DNA of 49,565 bases, from assembly GCA_018335655.1 (NCBI GenBank), contig JAGXRX010000026.1, forward strand, positions 1-49,565, read 5' to 3'. Each line of letters starts with the position of its first letter. Positions within the stretch are counted from its first letter, which is position 1. The notes under the pieces were generated by a model. The model worked only from the letters and a program-made list of their open reading frames with translations, did not search any database and was not told the DNA's origin. The position numbers were made by a program, and so were the translations under genes. Shown here in pieces: positions 1 to 7,420 of the stretch. The stretch is from Erysipelothrix sp. GTDB taxonomy: Bacteria; Bacillota_I; Bacilli_A; Erysipelotrichales; Erysipelotrichaceae.

Positions 1-876
1 TTACAATCAAAGGTAGAATGCTCATTTGATGAAGTGTTTTTATTCGAAGACAAGACTATTGTATTGAAAGAAGTTGCAAAATACTGTGATGGACTTCATG
101 TTAGTTTTGATGCGAATTCAACGACTTTATCACAAGATAAACTCTACAAATCATTATTCAATCCAATAAGCTATGTTGAAACATCAACGTTTAGAATGAT
201 TAAATCAGATCAAGAACTCAATATTATTAAAGAGGGGATGGCTCTAGCAGATAAGATTTTACAAATGACCATTCCAATGATAAAAGCAGGCATGAGAGAG
301 AATGATGTAGTTGGTCTTTTATTTCAAAACATGATTGCACATGATATCAAACATTTCTCATTCAACACCATTGTAGCAAGTGGTGTTAGAAGTGCTTTCC
401 CACATGGAGTAGCATCATCAAAAGTCATAGAAGCGAATGATATTATTACCATTGATTTTGGCATTATGTATCAAGGGTATTGCACAGATATGACAAGAAC
501 GTTTTTCTTAGGTGAAGCAAATCCAAAACTTGTTGAGATATATAATGTTGTGTTAGAAGCAAATGAACTTGCAATTAAAGCATGTCGTCCACATGTAAGT
601 GGTGAAGCAATCGATCGTGTTGCTCGTGATTATATTGCATCAAAGGGATATGGACAATATTTTACTCATGGTACTGGACATAGTTTAGGATTGGAGATTC
701 ATGAAGATCCTTATGTACGACCAGGTGCAAAAACCATCCTACAACCAGGTATGCTTGTTACGATTGAACCTGGAGTCTATATTGAAGGATTAGGTGGTGT
801 TCGCATTGAAGATGTTGTACTTATTACTGATGATGGCGCTGAAGTCTTGACAAAAAGCCCTAAACACTTAAAATAG
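1..876 (+). CDS. pepP: Xaa-Pro aminopeptidase (M24), 5' end cut by window edge
   Basis: Cytosolic metallopeptidase that removes an N-terminal residue preceding proline. The reading frame is open from base 1 (Leu-Gln-Ser...), so the true start lies outside the window; 291 codons are visible against about 350 in the family. The pita-bread fold is recognisable from its five metal ligands in order: Asp of ITIDFG, Asp of CTDMTRT, His of HGTGHSLG, Glu of TIEPGVY and Glu of VRIEDVV. HGVASS supplies the usual substrate-side histidine. The missing part is the creatinase-like N-terminal domain. It is followed after about 20 bases by efp, the usual Firmicute pairing (yqhT-efp in Bacillus). The family is certain; the exact dipeptide preference is not visible. 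Confidence 0.95.
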   Translation, partial: LQSKVECSFDEVFLFEDKTIVLKEVAKYCDGLHVSFDANSTTLSQDKLYKSLFNPISYVETSTFRMIKSDQELNIIKEGMALADKILQMTIPMIKAGMRENDVVGLLFQNMIAHDIKHFSFNTIVASGVRSAFPHGVASSKVIEANDIITIDFGIMYQGYCTDMTRTFFLGEANPKLVEIYNVVLEANELAIKACRPHVSGEAIDRVARDYIASKGYGQYFTHGTGHSLGLEIHEDPYVRPGAKTILQPGMLVTIEPGVYIEGLGGVRIEDVVLITDDGAEVLTKSPKHLK

Positions 877-896
877 AAAGGTGGAAGGTGAACATA

Positions 897-1454
897 ATGA
901 TTACATCAAATGAACTAAGACCCGGAATAACATTTTCTTATGAAAACAATATTTACGTTTGCATCGATGCTTCGCAAAATAAAACTGCGATGCGTCAAAT
1001 GATTGTTAAGGCAAAGGCAAAGAATCTACGCAGTGGAGCTATTATTGAAATCTCATTTACTGGAGGAGATAAAATAGAACCTGCTCATATCGATAAAAAT
1101 GAAATGCAGTATTTATATGATGATGGCGAAAACGTCATTTTCATGGATACTTCCTCATTTGATCAAATTGAAGTTCCAAGAACTCGTCTTGAATGGGAAT
1201 TAAACTTCCTACGTCCTCAAGATAATGCCACAATTTCAATGTATGAAGGTGAAATTTTAGGAGTAATCTTACCTGATAAAGTAGCACTAAAGATTGTTGA
1301 AACTGAACCAGCGATTAAAGGTGACACAACAACGAATGCTTCTAAAAAAGCTGTTTGTGAAACAGGTTTAGAAATCAAAGTTCCTCTCTTTATCTCTCAA
1401 GATGAAGTAGTACTTGTTAGTACTGTCGATGGAAAGTATAGCTCAAGAGCATAA
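897..1454 (+). CDS. efp: Elongation factor P with atypical tip loop
   Basis: EF-P binds between the ribosomal P and E sites and relieves stalling at polyproline. I choose the ATG at 897 over the in-frame GTG at 888 because GGAAGGTG (883-890) sits 6 nt before it and the product is then 185 aa, the length of the Bacillus protein, ending in SSRA-like YSSRA as usual. All three beta-barrel domains are present (MQYLYDDGENVIFMDTSSF, KIVETEPAIKGDT, ETGLEIKVPLF). The oddity is the ribosome-facing loop: where Bacillus has KPGKG with modified Lys32, this protein has Lys29-Thr-Ala-Met32-Arg-Gln. The tip residue is therefore Met, which cannot carry the lysine or arginine modifications known for the family. 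Function as EF-P is confident; how its tip works is open. Confidence 0.95.
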   Translation: MITSNELRPGITFSYENNIYVCIDASQNKTAMRQMIVKAKAKNLRSGAIIEISFTGGDKIEPAHIDKNEMQYLYDDGENVIFMDTSSFDQIEVPRTRLEWELNFLRPQDNATISMYEGEILGVILPDKVALKIVETEPAIKGDTTTNASKKAVCETGLEIKVPLFISQDEVVLVSTVDGKYSSRA

Positions 1455-1458
1455 ACAC

Positions 1459-1486
1459 AAGTTTCGTGAATTTCACGAAACTTTTT
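1459..1486 (+). terminator. Rho-independent terminator of efp
   Basis: Inverted repeat AAGTTTCGTG / CACGAAACTT (10 bp arms, 5-nt loop) followed by TTTTT, 5 bases after the efp stop codon. The -35 box of the arsR promoter begins in its T-tract. Confidence 0.85.
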
Positions 1487-1513
1487 GTATTTCTAAATGT
1501 TAAAGAGTATAAT
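1485..1513 (+). promoter_or_regulatory. Promoter of arsR-cadA
   Basis: -35 TTGTAT (1485-1490), 17-bp spacer, -10 TATAAT (1508-1513). Predicted start is near 1520. Two CATATG palindromes (1519-1524 and 1534-1539) lie at and just after the start site, 15 bp apart, and are candidate operator half-sites for the ArsR-type repressor encoded next. Confidence 0.7.
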
Positions 1514-1548
1514 ATTAACATATGAACATACAAACATATGAGGTGAAT

Positions 1549-1899
1549 ATGGAACACTGTGAAATCATCGAAACTCATCCACAACTAATCGAAAACGTAA
1601 AGAACAATCAGTTTGAACATTCAACATATGACAATATGTCGAATTTACTTAAAATGATGTCAGATCCAACTCGACTTAAGATTTTACATGCTCTTTTTAT
1701 GCATGAATTATGTGTATGTGATATGCAAGCATGCCTCAATATGTCTCAATCTGCATTATCTCATCAATTAAGTAATTTAAAACTGGCTCGTCTTGTCACT
1801 TCAAGAAGAGAAGGTAAGAACATCTATTACTCTTTAAATGATGATCACATTAAGGTTCTATTTAATATGGTTTATGAACATGTTTTGGAGACTGTATGA
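1549..1899 (+). CDS. ArsR/SmtB-family metal-sensing repressor, CadC-like
   Basis: Dimeric winged-helix repressor expected to leave its operator when Cd, Pb or Zn binds. I prefer the ATG at 1549 because TGAGGTGAAT directly precedes it with normal spacing; an upstream in-frame ATG at 1522 coincides with the predicted transcript start. From 1549 the protein is 116 aa. It shows the CadC-type alpha3 metal motif ELCVCD (Cys55, Cys57), an N-terminal Cys4 that completes the alpha3N site, the recognition helix MSQSALSHQLSNLKLARLV, the wing RREGKNIYYSL and a C-terminal DDHIKVLF...EH segment resembling the alpha5 Zn site. It overlaps the P-type ATPase by ATGA, so the two form a metal-resistance operon, presumably self-regulated. 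Cadmium/lead/zinc sensing is inferred from the cysteines and the partner gene. Confidence 0.9.
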   Translation: MEHCEIIETHPQLIENVKNNQFEHSTYDNMSNLLKMMSDPTRLKILHALFMHELCVCDMQACLNMSQSALSHQLSNLKLARLVTSRREGKNIYYSLNDDHIKVLFNMVYEHVLETV

Positions 1900-3968
1900 A
1901 GCAAATTGAAATAACAATTGAAGGTTTGAGCTGTGCAAACTGTGCAGCAAAAATTGAAAAAGTCATGAATGAGCGAAATGATATTTATCTAGCTAATCTA
2001 GACTTCTCTACAAGTACATTAATACTTGAAGTGGATGATGACTATTCAATTGATAACTACGATTCAATTGAAAAAGATATCTTAAAAATTGAGTCTGTGA
2101 ATGTTCTTTTTGATTCCTCTGAAAAAGAGCAAAATATCCCTGTTAAGAAAAACTACTGGTGGTTAAAGATAATACTAGGATCAATAGCGCTTTTAGTTTC
2201 TCTTCTAAGTGATTCGACACTAGCAAGAGTCTTTGTATTAAGCATCTATTTGTATATTGGATATCCAGTTTTAAACAAGGCTTTACTAAGAATCAAATCA
2301 AAGCAATGGTTTGATGAAAACTTCTTAATGAGTATTGCAACAATCGGTGCACTAATGATTAATGAATGGCCAGAAGCTATAGGAGTTATGTTGTTTTATA
2401 CTGTGGGCGAATACTTTCAAGATAAAGCAGTTAAGCGCTCTTTAAATGCTATTGCTTCTCTTCTTGATATACAAGTTCATGAAGCGATATTATTCAATAA
2501 TAAGGAGTCTATTATCATTAGCCCACAAAAAGTAAAAATTAATGACTTAATCCTTGTACCTGTTGGTTCTAAGATAGCTTGTGATGGAATTGTTATTGAA
2601 GGTAGTTCCTCTCTAAATGTCGCATCATTAACTGGTGAATCTTTACCAATAGACGTCAAACCAGGGACTAGTGTTTTAGCAGGATCAATTAATCTTCAAC
2701 AATCCCTAGTTATCAAAGTCACATCATTATATAAAGATTCATCGATTGCAAAATTAGCAAAACACGTTAAAGAAGCATCTAAAAGAAAAGCAAAACTAGA
2801 AACAACCATGACTCGCTTTGCGAGTATCTATACACCTTTTGTGGTGTTTTCAGCGATTCTATTATTTGTGATTCTAGTAATCTTAGGTGTTCCTATGAAT
2901 GATGCAATTTATCGCAGTTTAGTGTTCTTAGTCATTAGTTGTCCTTGTGCGCTTGTTATTTCAGTACCATTGAGTTATTTTGCAGCAATGGGATATGCTA
3001 GTAAGAAAGGGATTTTGTTTAAAGGTGGAGTAGCATTAGAATCAGCTCGTAAAGTAAATGCTTTACTCTTTGATAAAACCGGAACAGTGACAGTTGGTAA
3101 CTTAGTTGTTACTAATGAAGTTCAACTTAGTGACAATCTAAATTTAGCAAGAAACATCGCATTTAGTCTTGAACAACATTCAAATCATCCGATAGCTAAA
3201 TCAATTATTCGCTATCTTGAGTCATCATCAGCCATTAACATTGAAAATGTCTCTGAAAATATTGGTTTAGGAATGCAAGGCATGGTTAATGATTTGATAG
3301 TAGAAGTACGTAAGATTACAAGTGAAGAAATTAATAACCATCTAGATCAACAAATAGATCTTTTAGACATGCATCAAAAAACATGGGTGGGAGTCTTTAT
3401 GGACAACCAGTGTTTATTACTATTTAGTATAGAAGATGAGATTAAACCTACAGCTAGACCATTATTTGAAGTATTAAAAATTAGAGGAATCAAAACAGGT
3501 TTGTTAAGTGGAGATCGTCAAGCAGTCGTCAATATAGTTAAAGATATCATACATGTTGAAGATGCCTATGGTGATTTACTGCCACAAGATAAAGTTAGAA
3601 TTGCGCAACAATATATGGAGAAATACCATGTTGGATTTATAGGAGATGGGATTAATGACTCATCAGTACTCGCAACCGCTCATCTTGGTATCGCAATGGG
3701 ATCAAAGGGGAGTGATCTTGCTATTGAAGCATCTGATGTTGTCTTATTAAATGATGATTTAAACACAGTAAATGATGTGTTAACCATTGCTCATCAGTCT
3801 CATAAAAGTATTATTCAAAACCTCACACTTGTATTTGTAGTAAAGGGAGTTGTCTTGTTATTTGGAAGCTTGGGTTTAATGGGAATGTGGGAAGCAGTAT
3901 TTGCTGATGTTGGGGTAGCATTGCTAGCAATCTTTAACGCCATGAGAATTCTTTATAGCAAAAAATAG
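1896..3968 (+). CDS. cadA: Cd/Zn/Pb-exporting P1B-type ATPase
   Basis: Inner-membrane ATP-driven exporter of divalent heavy metals, 690 aa. Domains in order: one N-terminal heavy-metal-associated domain with CANC (Cys13-Cys16); membrane helices from about residue 90; actuator domain with LTGES; the metal-translocating CPC at 349-351; the phosphorylation motif DKTGT with Asp393; the HP locus HSNHPIA; the hinge GDGINDS at 583; and a last helix containing ADVGVALLAIFNAMR, whose Asp is the ZntA/CadA-subgroup (Zn/Cd/Pb) ligand. The start overlaps the repressor stop codon (ATGA), indicating translational coupling. The ligand set argues against a copper pump. Exact metal preference cannot be read from the sequence. 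Confidence 0.93.
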   Translation: MKQIEITIEGLSCANCAAKIEKVMNERNDIYLANLDFSTSTLILEVDDDYSIDNYDSIEKDILKIESVNVLFDSSEKEQNIPVKKNYWWLKIILGSIALLVSLLSDSTLARVFVLSIYLYIGYPVLNKALLRIKSKQWFDENFLMSIATIGALMINEWPEAIGVMLFYTVGEYFQDKAVKRSLNAIASLLDIQVHEAILFNNKESIIISPQKVKINDLILVPVGSKIACDGIVIEGSSSLNVASLTGESLPIDVKPGTSVLAGSINLQQSLVIKVTSLYKDSSIAKLAKHVKEASKRKAKLETTMTRFASIYTPFVVFSAILLFVILVILGVPMNDAIYRSLVFLVISCPCALVISVPLSYFAAMGYASKKGILFKGGVALESARKVNALLFDKTGTVTVGNLVVTNEVQLSDNLNLARNIAFSLEQHSNHPIAKSIIRYLESSSAINIENVSENIGLGMQGMVNDLIVEVRKITSEEINNHLDQQIDLLDMHQKTWVGVFMDNQCLLLFSIEDEIKPTARPLFEVLKIRGIKTGLLSGDRQAVVNIVKDIIHVEDAYGDLLPQDKVRIAQQYMEKYHVGFIGDGINDSSVLATAHLGIAMGSKGSDLAIEASDVVLLNDDLNTVNDVLTIAHQSHKSIIQNLTLVFVVKGVVLLFGSLGLMGMWEAVFADVGVALLAIFNAMRILYSKK

Positions 3969-3990
3969 GAATATTTTGTTTGTGAAACCG

Positions 3991-4018
3991 TTGACAAGTT
4001 ATGTTCATCATGTATAAT
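3991..4018 (+). promoter_or_regulatory. Promoter of the FMN riboswitch-ribU transcript
   Basis: Near-consensus TTGACA (3991-3996), 16-bp spacer, TATAAT (4013-4018). The predicted start at about 4025 is immediately before the P1 stem of the riboswitch. Confidence 0.9.
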
Positions 4019-4028
4019 ATACATGTAT

Positions 4029-4131
4029 ACTTCAGGGCAGGGTGAAATTCCCGATCGGCGGTAAACTCCGCGAGCGAAAGCAGGAACTGGTGCAATTCCA
4101 GTAGCGACAGTAAAGTCTGGATAGAAGAAGT
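4029..4131 (+). ncRNA. FMN riboswitch (RFN element)
   Basis: All conserved blocks of the RFN aptamer are present in order: AGGGCAGGGTGAAATTCCC, GGCGGTAAACTCCGCGAGC, an ATTCCAG arm and the 3' block GACAGTAAAGTCTGGATAGAAG. The P1 stem closes with ACTTC (4029-4033) against GAAGT (4127-4131). It precedes a riboflavin transporter. FMN binding should favour the terminator at 4152-4174 and shut off uptake. The aptamer identity is certain from the motif order; the off-switch logic follows from the adjacent terminator. Confidence 0.97.
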
Positions 4132-4151
4132 GTTAAACTTTCTTTTTCATG

Positions 4152-4174
4152 CCCGAGTATCTTTGGGTTTTTTT
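4152..4174 (+). terminator. Riboswitch expression-platform terminator
   Basis: CCCGA (4152-4156) pairs with TTGGG (4162-4166, one G-U pair), followed by a run of T (4167-4174). It lies between the FMN aptamer and the ribU ribosome-binding site AAAGGAGG at 4180-4187. Confidence 0.8.
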
Positions 4175-4194
4175 CGTTAAAGGAGGAAAAAATA

Positions 4195-4746
4195 ATGAAA
4201 AAATCAAGTACTCGATTATTGACACTCATTGGTATGATGTCAGCCTTAGCTTTCGGTTTATATGCTTTAGAGATTCCAACTGCATTTTTGTTTCCTGCAG
4301 CTCCATATTTGAAAATTGACTTTTCAGACATTCCAGCTGTAATGACAGGAATTATTGGTGGACCTCTTGCAGGTGTTATGGTGTTATTCATTAAGAATTT
4401 ATTACACTTTCTACTAATTTCAAAAGAAAGTGCAGGCGTCGGTGAAATTGCAAACTTCTTTGCGGGACTTGCATACACATTACCTATCATTATCTTATAT
4501 CGTAAATCAGGATTTAAACTTTCTTTCTTATCATTAGTTATTGCAACCATTAGTGTTACATTCACAATGTTCTTAGTGAATTACTACATTGTCTTCCCAA
4601 TCTATGGAATTCCAAGAGATGGATCAATTGAATTACTTATAACGGTATTCACACCGTTTAATATACTGCGTGGTATCTTACTATCAGTTGCTCTTGTATT
4701 ATTCTTTCCAAGAGTTTCCACTTTACTTAAAAAATCATTTGCATAA
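4195..4746 (+). CDS. ribU: Riboflavin ECF transporter S component
   Basis: Membrane-embedded substrate-binding subunit that captures riboflavin and works with a shared EcfA-EcfA'-EcfT energising module, which is not in this window. The 183-aa protein has about six hydrophobic segments. It carries the family's signature region LKIDFSDIPAVMTGIIGGP followed by a membrane segment and FIKNLLHFL, and the usual arginine-containing N-terminus. The start ATG follows AAAGGAGG with 7 nt spacing. The FMN riboswitch directly upstream is strong contextual support for the vitamin assigned. The gene is monocistronic, bounded by its own promoter and a terminator. The organism also carries ribF (21661-22605), so imported riboflavin can be converted to FMN and FAD; no riboflavin biosynthesis genes are seen here. 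Confidence 0.95.
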   Translation: MKKSSTRLLTLIGMMSALAFGLYALEIPTAFLFPAAPYLKIDFSDIPAVMTGIIGGPLAGVMVLFIKNLLHFLLISKESAGVGEIANFFAGLAYTLPIIILYRKSGFKLSFLSLVIATISVTFTMFLVNYYIVFPIYGIPRDGSIELLITVFTPFNILRGILLSVALVLFFPRVSTLLKKSFA

Positions 4747-4752
4747 GCTTTC

Positions 4753-4783
4753 AAACCAATCCAAAACATGGGTTGGTTTTTTT
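4753..4783 (+). terminator. Terminator of ribU
   Basis: AAACCAATCC (4753-4762) pairs with GGGTTGGTTT (4770-4779, one G-U pair), followed by TTTT. Confidence 0.9.
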
Positions 4784-4795
4784 ATTGTGTAACTA

Positions 4796-4804
4796 TGGTA
4801 TAAT
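4796..4804 (+). promoter_or_regulatory. Extended -10 promoter of the 4829-8421 unit
   Basis: TGGTATAAT gives an extended -10 (TGnTATAAT) with no convincing -35 because the upstream bases are the T-tract of the ribU terminator. The predicted start is near 4811, before the GAGGAG site at 4817-4822. Confidence 0.65.
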
Positions 4805-4828
4805 ATGATGGAATTTGAGGAGATAAAT

Positions 4829-5458
4829 ATGGAAACACGTGTAAAAAAATATGCTGATCTAAGAGATTCCATTGCTAAAGATGAAGAGGGGATTGTTTAT
4901 CATAAAACCCTTGCACCTTTCGCATCTCGTCTTTCAAATTACGATGAAAAGTATAATATTGAGGAACAAGAGCGTGATCATGCACCTTTACATTCCAAAA
5001 CAATTGTCTCATCTGGTTCATTTAAGTCTTTAGAATCAGACATGGATGTCAATTTGATTGATGAGTTCATTAATGAAGTTAAGGCCTACAATATTAAATC
5101 AGGTCAAGCTAATGATTTTGATACGGGCAAAAACATTCTTTCTTCAATTCAAAACCAACCGATGCAAAAATCGAGTGTTTCATCAGTCGATGAAATAAAA
5201 GAGATTCTTTTAAATGATGATGAATCATCTGATCAAAATGAAGATGTTGATCAGCTTCGTGAAATCATTCTAGAGAAAACTCAAGAGATTAACACATCAC
5301 TATTAACATTTGAAAAGACAATTAATGATGTTAATACACAACTCAATTCCACGAATAAGCTAGTCAATGCACTATTAATCATATTTTTGATAGGACTTGT
5401 AGGAATTATTTTTACCGCTTTATATTGGCTTGTTAACAACAGAGGATTCTTACAATGA
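4829..5458 (+). CDS. Tail-anchored membrane protein of unknown function, upstream of cmk
   Basis: I do not recognise this family. The start at ATG 4829 is chosen because GAGGAG (4817-4822) precedes it at normal spacing; two earlier ATGs overlap the promoter. The 209-aa protein is hydrophilic and acidic for about 185 residues. It has a low-complexity Asp/Ser stretch (DDESSDQNEDVDQ), then a heptad-like segment (about 145-185) suggesting a coiled coil, and one C-terminal membrane helix (LLIIFLIGLVGIIFTALYWL) with only a short tail outside. No signal peptide is seen, so a cytoplasmic body anchored by its C-terminus is likely. It overlaps cmk by ATGA and heads the cmk-der-gpsA operon, so it should be co-produced with these. 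A role in envelope or division scaffolding would be a guess. Confidence 0.8.
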   Translation: METRVKKYADLRDSIAKDEEGIVYHKTLAPFASRLSNYDEKYNIEEQERDHAPLHSKTIVSSGSFKSLESDMDVNLIDEFINEVKAYNIKSGQANDFDTGKNILSSIQNQPMQKSSVSSVDEIKEILLNDDESSDQNEDVDQLREIILEKTQEINTSLLTFEKTINDVNTQLNSTNKLVNALLIIFLIGLVGIIFTALYWLVNNRGFLQ

Positions 5459-6117
5459 AAATCAATATTGGAATAGATGGACCAGTAGCTTCAGGAAAAA
5501 GTACTATTGCGAAGCAAGTTGCTTCAATCTTAGGTTATACTCATATTGATACAGGTGCAATGTATCGATGTGTTGCATATCAAGCAATGCTTGCACAAAT
5601 CGATATTAACAACGAAGAGCAAGTTGCTCTTTTACTCCCTTCACTCTTCATACAATTACAACCAGATGGATCTGTATGGTGCAATGGGATTGATGTTTCT
5701 TCAGAGATTCGTAGTCATCAAGTTTCTAATGCCGCGTCAGTCGTTGCGGCATTTTCATCGGTTCGTAAGAACTTAGTAATCCAACAACAACGTATAGCTT
5801 TATCAAAAGGCTATGTTATGGATGGAAGAGATATAAATACTGTAGTATTACCTGATTCAGAACTACAAGTATATCTTACAGCATCGATTGAATCACGAGC
5901 AGTACGCCGTTTTCTTGATTTACAATCAAGAGGTCATGAAGTTGACTTAGAAACGATTGAAAAGGACATTCAATCACGTGACTTCAATGATATGAATCGT
6001 GAAGATAGTCCTCTTAAAGTATCAAAAAACGCTCATGTGATCGATACATCACAAATGAGTATTGAAGAAGTTGTTGAGGCTATTGTCTCACTCGCAAAGG
6101 AGGTAATGCATGATTGA
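5455..6117 (+). CDS. cmk: Cytidylate kinase
   Basis: Phosphorylates CMP and dCMP with ATP in pyrimidine nucleotide salvage. The 220-aa length is typical. The P-loop GPVASGKST is at residues 9-17, the NMP-binding DTGAMYR at 32-38, and MDGRDINTVVLPDSELQVYLTAS is the family's conserved central block (most members have DGRDIGT; here Gly is replaced by Asn). The LID region contains the RRFLDLQSRGHE...IQSRDFNDMNREDSPL pattern. Its ATG overlaps the upstream gene by ATGA, and its end overlaps der by 8 bp, so it is translated as part of a coupled operon. The rpsA-like gene often found between cmk and der in Bacilli is absent here. Confidence 0.97.
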   Translation: MKINIGIDGPVASGKSTIAKQVASILGYTHIDTGAMYRCVAYQAMLAQIDINNEEQVALLLPSLFIQLQPDGSVWCNGIDVSSEIRSHQVSNAASVVAAFSSVRKNLVIQQQRIALSKGYVMDGRDINTVVLPDSELQVYLTASIESRAVRRFLDLQSRGHEVDLETIEKDIQSRDFNDMNREDSPLKVSKNAHVIDTSQMSIEEVVEAIVSLAKEVMHD

Positions 6118-7420
6118 TGCAGTTGTTGCGATTGTTGGTCAACCAAATGTTGGCAAATCCACATTATTTAATAGATTAATAGGGGAGCGATTATCAATCG
6201 TTCTTGATGAACCTGGGGTCACACGTGATCGTCTTTATGGTACATGTGATTGGTTGTTGAAATCACTTCGGGTCATTGATACAGGTGGAATCATTTTAAA
6301 AGATTTACCATTTCAAAAAGAAATCATGATGCAAGTTGATATCGCCATTGAAGAAGCTGATATCATCGTTTATGTCGTTGATGCGACAATAGGTCTTGAT
6401 CAAACTGATCGTGTTATTGCTAAGAAGTTACATGCTTCAAATAAACCAGTGATTTTAGCTGCAAATAAGATTGATGATGGCTCAAAACAAGAACTAATGT
6501 ATGATTATTATGCATTAGGTTTTGATCGTGTCATTGCAACATCTTCAGCACATGGTATCGGTATTGGTGATTTACTTGATACTTGTATAGAGCATTTACC
6601 ACCAAAGCGTAAGAAATCAAATGATGACTCTTTAAGATTCTCGATTATTGGTCGTCCTAATGTTGGTAAATCATCTCTCGTCAACGCAATCTTAAATCAA
6701 GAACGTGTTATTGTTTCTGAAATAGAAGGAACAACACGTGATGCGATTGATACCGATTTTATTGTTAATGAAAAACCATATACCATCATTGATACCGCGG
6801 GAATTCGCAAACGTGGAAAAATTTACGAAAAGATTGAGAAGTACGCCTTACTTCGTTCTATGAGCGCAATTGAGCGCAGTGACGTTGTTTTATTTGTACT
6901 TGACTCATCAACAGACATTACTGATCTTGATAAGCATGTGGCTGGTTATGCGCATGATATGCACAAACCTATCATTATTGTATTAAACAAATGGGATGAT
7001 GTTGATAAGGATGAACATACTTTCCATATGATGCAACAAAAAATTCGTGAAGAATTTCTATATTTATCGTATGCTCCAATCATTACGTTATCCGCATTAA
7101 CAAAACAACGTATTCACCAAGTAATTCCACTTGTTAATCAAGTTTATGAATCAGCGTCAATGCGTATTAGTACTTCGGTACTTAATGAAGTGATTATGGA
7201 TGCAATTACTTTAACACCACCACCAACACATCAAGGAAAACGATTAAAAGTTGCCTACATGACCCAAGTGGCTGTTAATCCACCGACGTTCTTACTGTTT
7301 GTGAATGACATTGAACTATTCCACTTTTCATATAAACGCTATTTAGAGAATAAAATACGAGAGGCCTTTGGTTTCATTGGAACTCCTATTGTGATCAAAG
7401 CAAGAGGTAAAGAAGAATGA
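6110..7420 (+). CDS. der: Ribosome-assembly GTPase Der (EngA)
   Basis: Essential GTPase of 50S subunit maturation. Two GTPase domains in tandem are visible. The first has GQPNVGKST (10-18), DTGG (57-60) and NKID (119-122); the second has GRPNVGKSS (181-189), DTAG (228-231) and NKWD (293-296). A C-terminal KH-like domain (about 350-436) follows. The 436-aa length equals that of the Bacillus protein. No key residue is missing. The start overlaps cmk by 8 bp and the stop overlaps gpsA by ATGA. Confidence 0.98.
   Translation: MIDAVVAIVGQPNVGKSTLFNRLIGERLSIVLDEPGVTRDRLYGTCDWLLKSLRVIDTGGIILKDLPFQKEIMMQVDIAIEEADIIVYVVDATIGLDQTDRVIAKKLHASNKPVILAANKIDDGSKQELMYDYYALGFDRVIATSSAHGIGIGDLLDTCIEHLPPKRKKSNDDSLRFSIIGRPNVGKSSLVNAILNQERVIVSEIEGTTRDAIDTDFIVNEKPYTIIDTAGIRKRGKIYEKIEKYALLRSMSAIERSDVVLFVLDSSTDITDLDKHVAGYAHDMHKPIIIVLNKWDDVDKDEHTFHMMQQKIREEFLYLSYAPIITLSALTKQRIHQVIPLVNQVYESASMRISTSVLNEVIMDAITLTPPPTHQGKRLKVAYMTQVAVNPPTFLLFVNDIELFHFSYKRYLENKIREAFGFIGTPIVIKARGKEE

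Noticed and set aside
1519-1539. ATG at 1522 as start of the metal repressor, which would make arsR leaderless as well.
   Set aside because: ATG 1549 has a good TGAGGTGAAT site, and the spacing from the -10 to ATG 1522 is 8 nt without the TG extension seen in the three leaderless candidates.
4032-4565. Long open frame on the - strand across the FMN riboswitch and ribU.
   Set aside because: It runs antisense to a certain riboswitch and a certain gene, has no ribosome-binding site and gives a low-complexity product.
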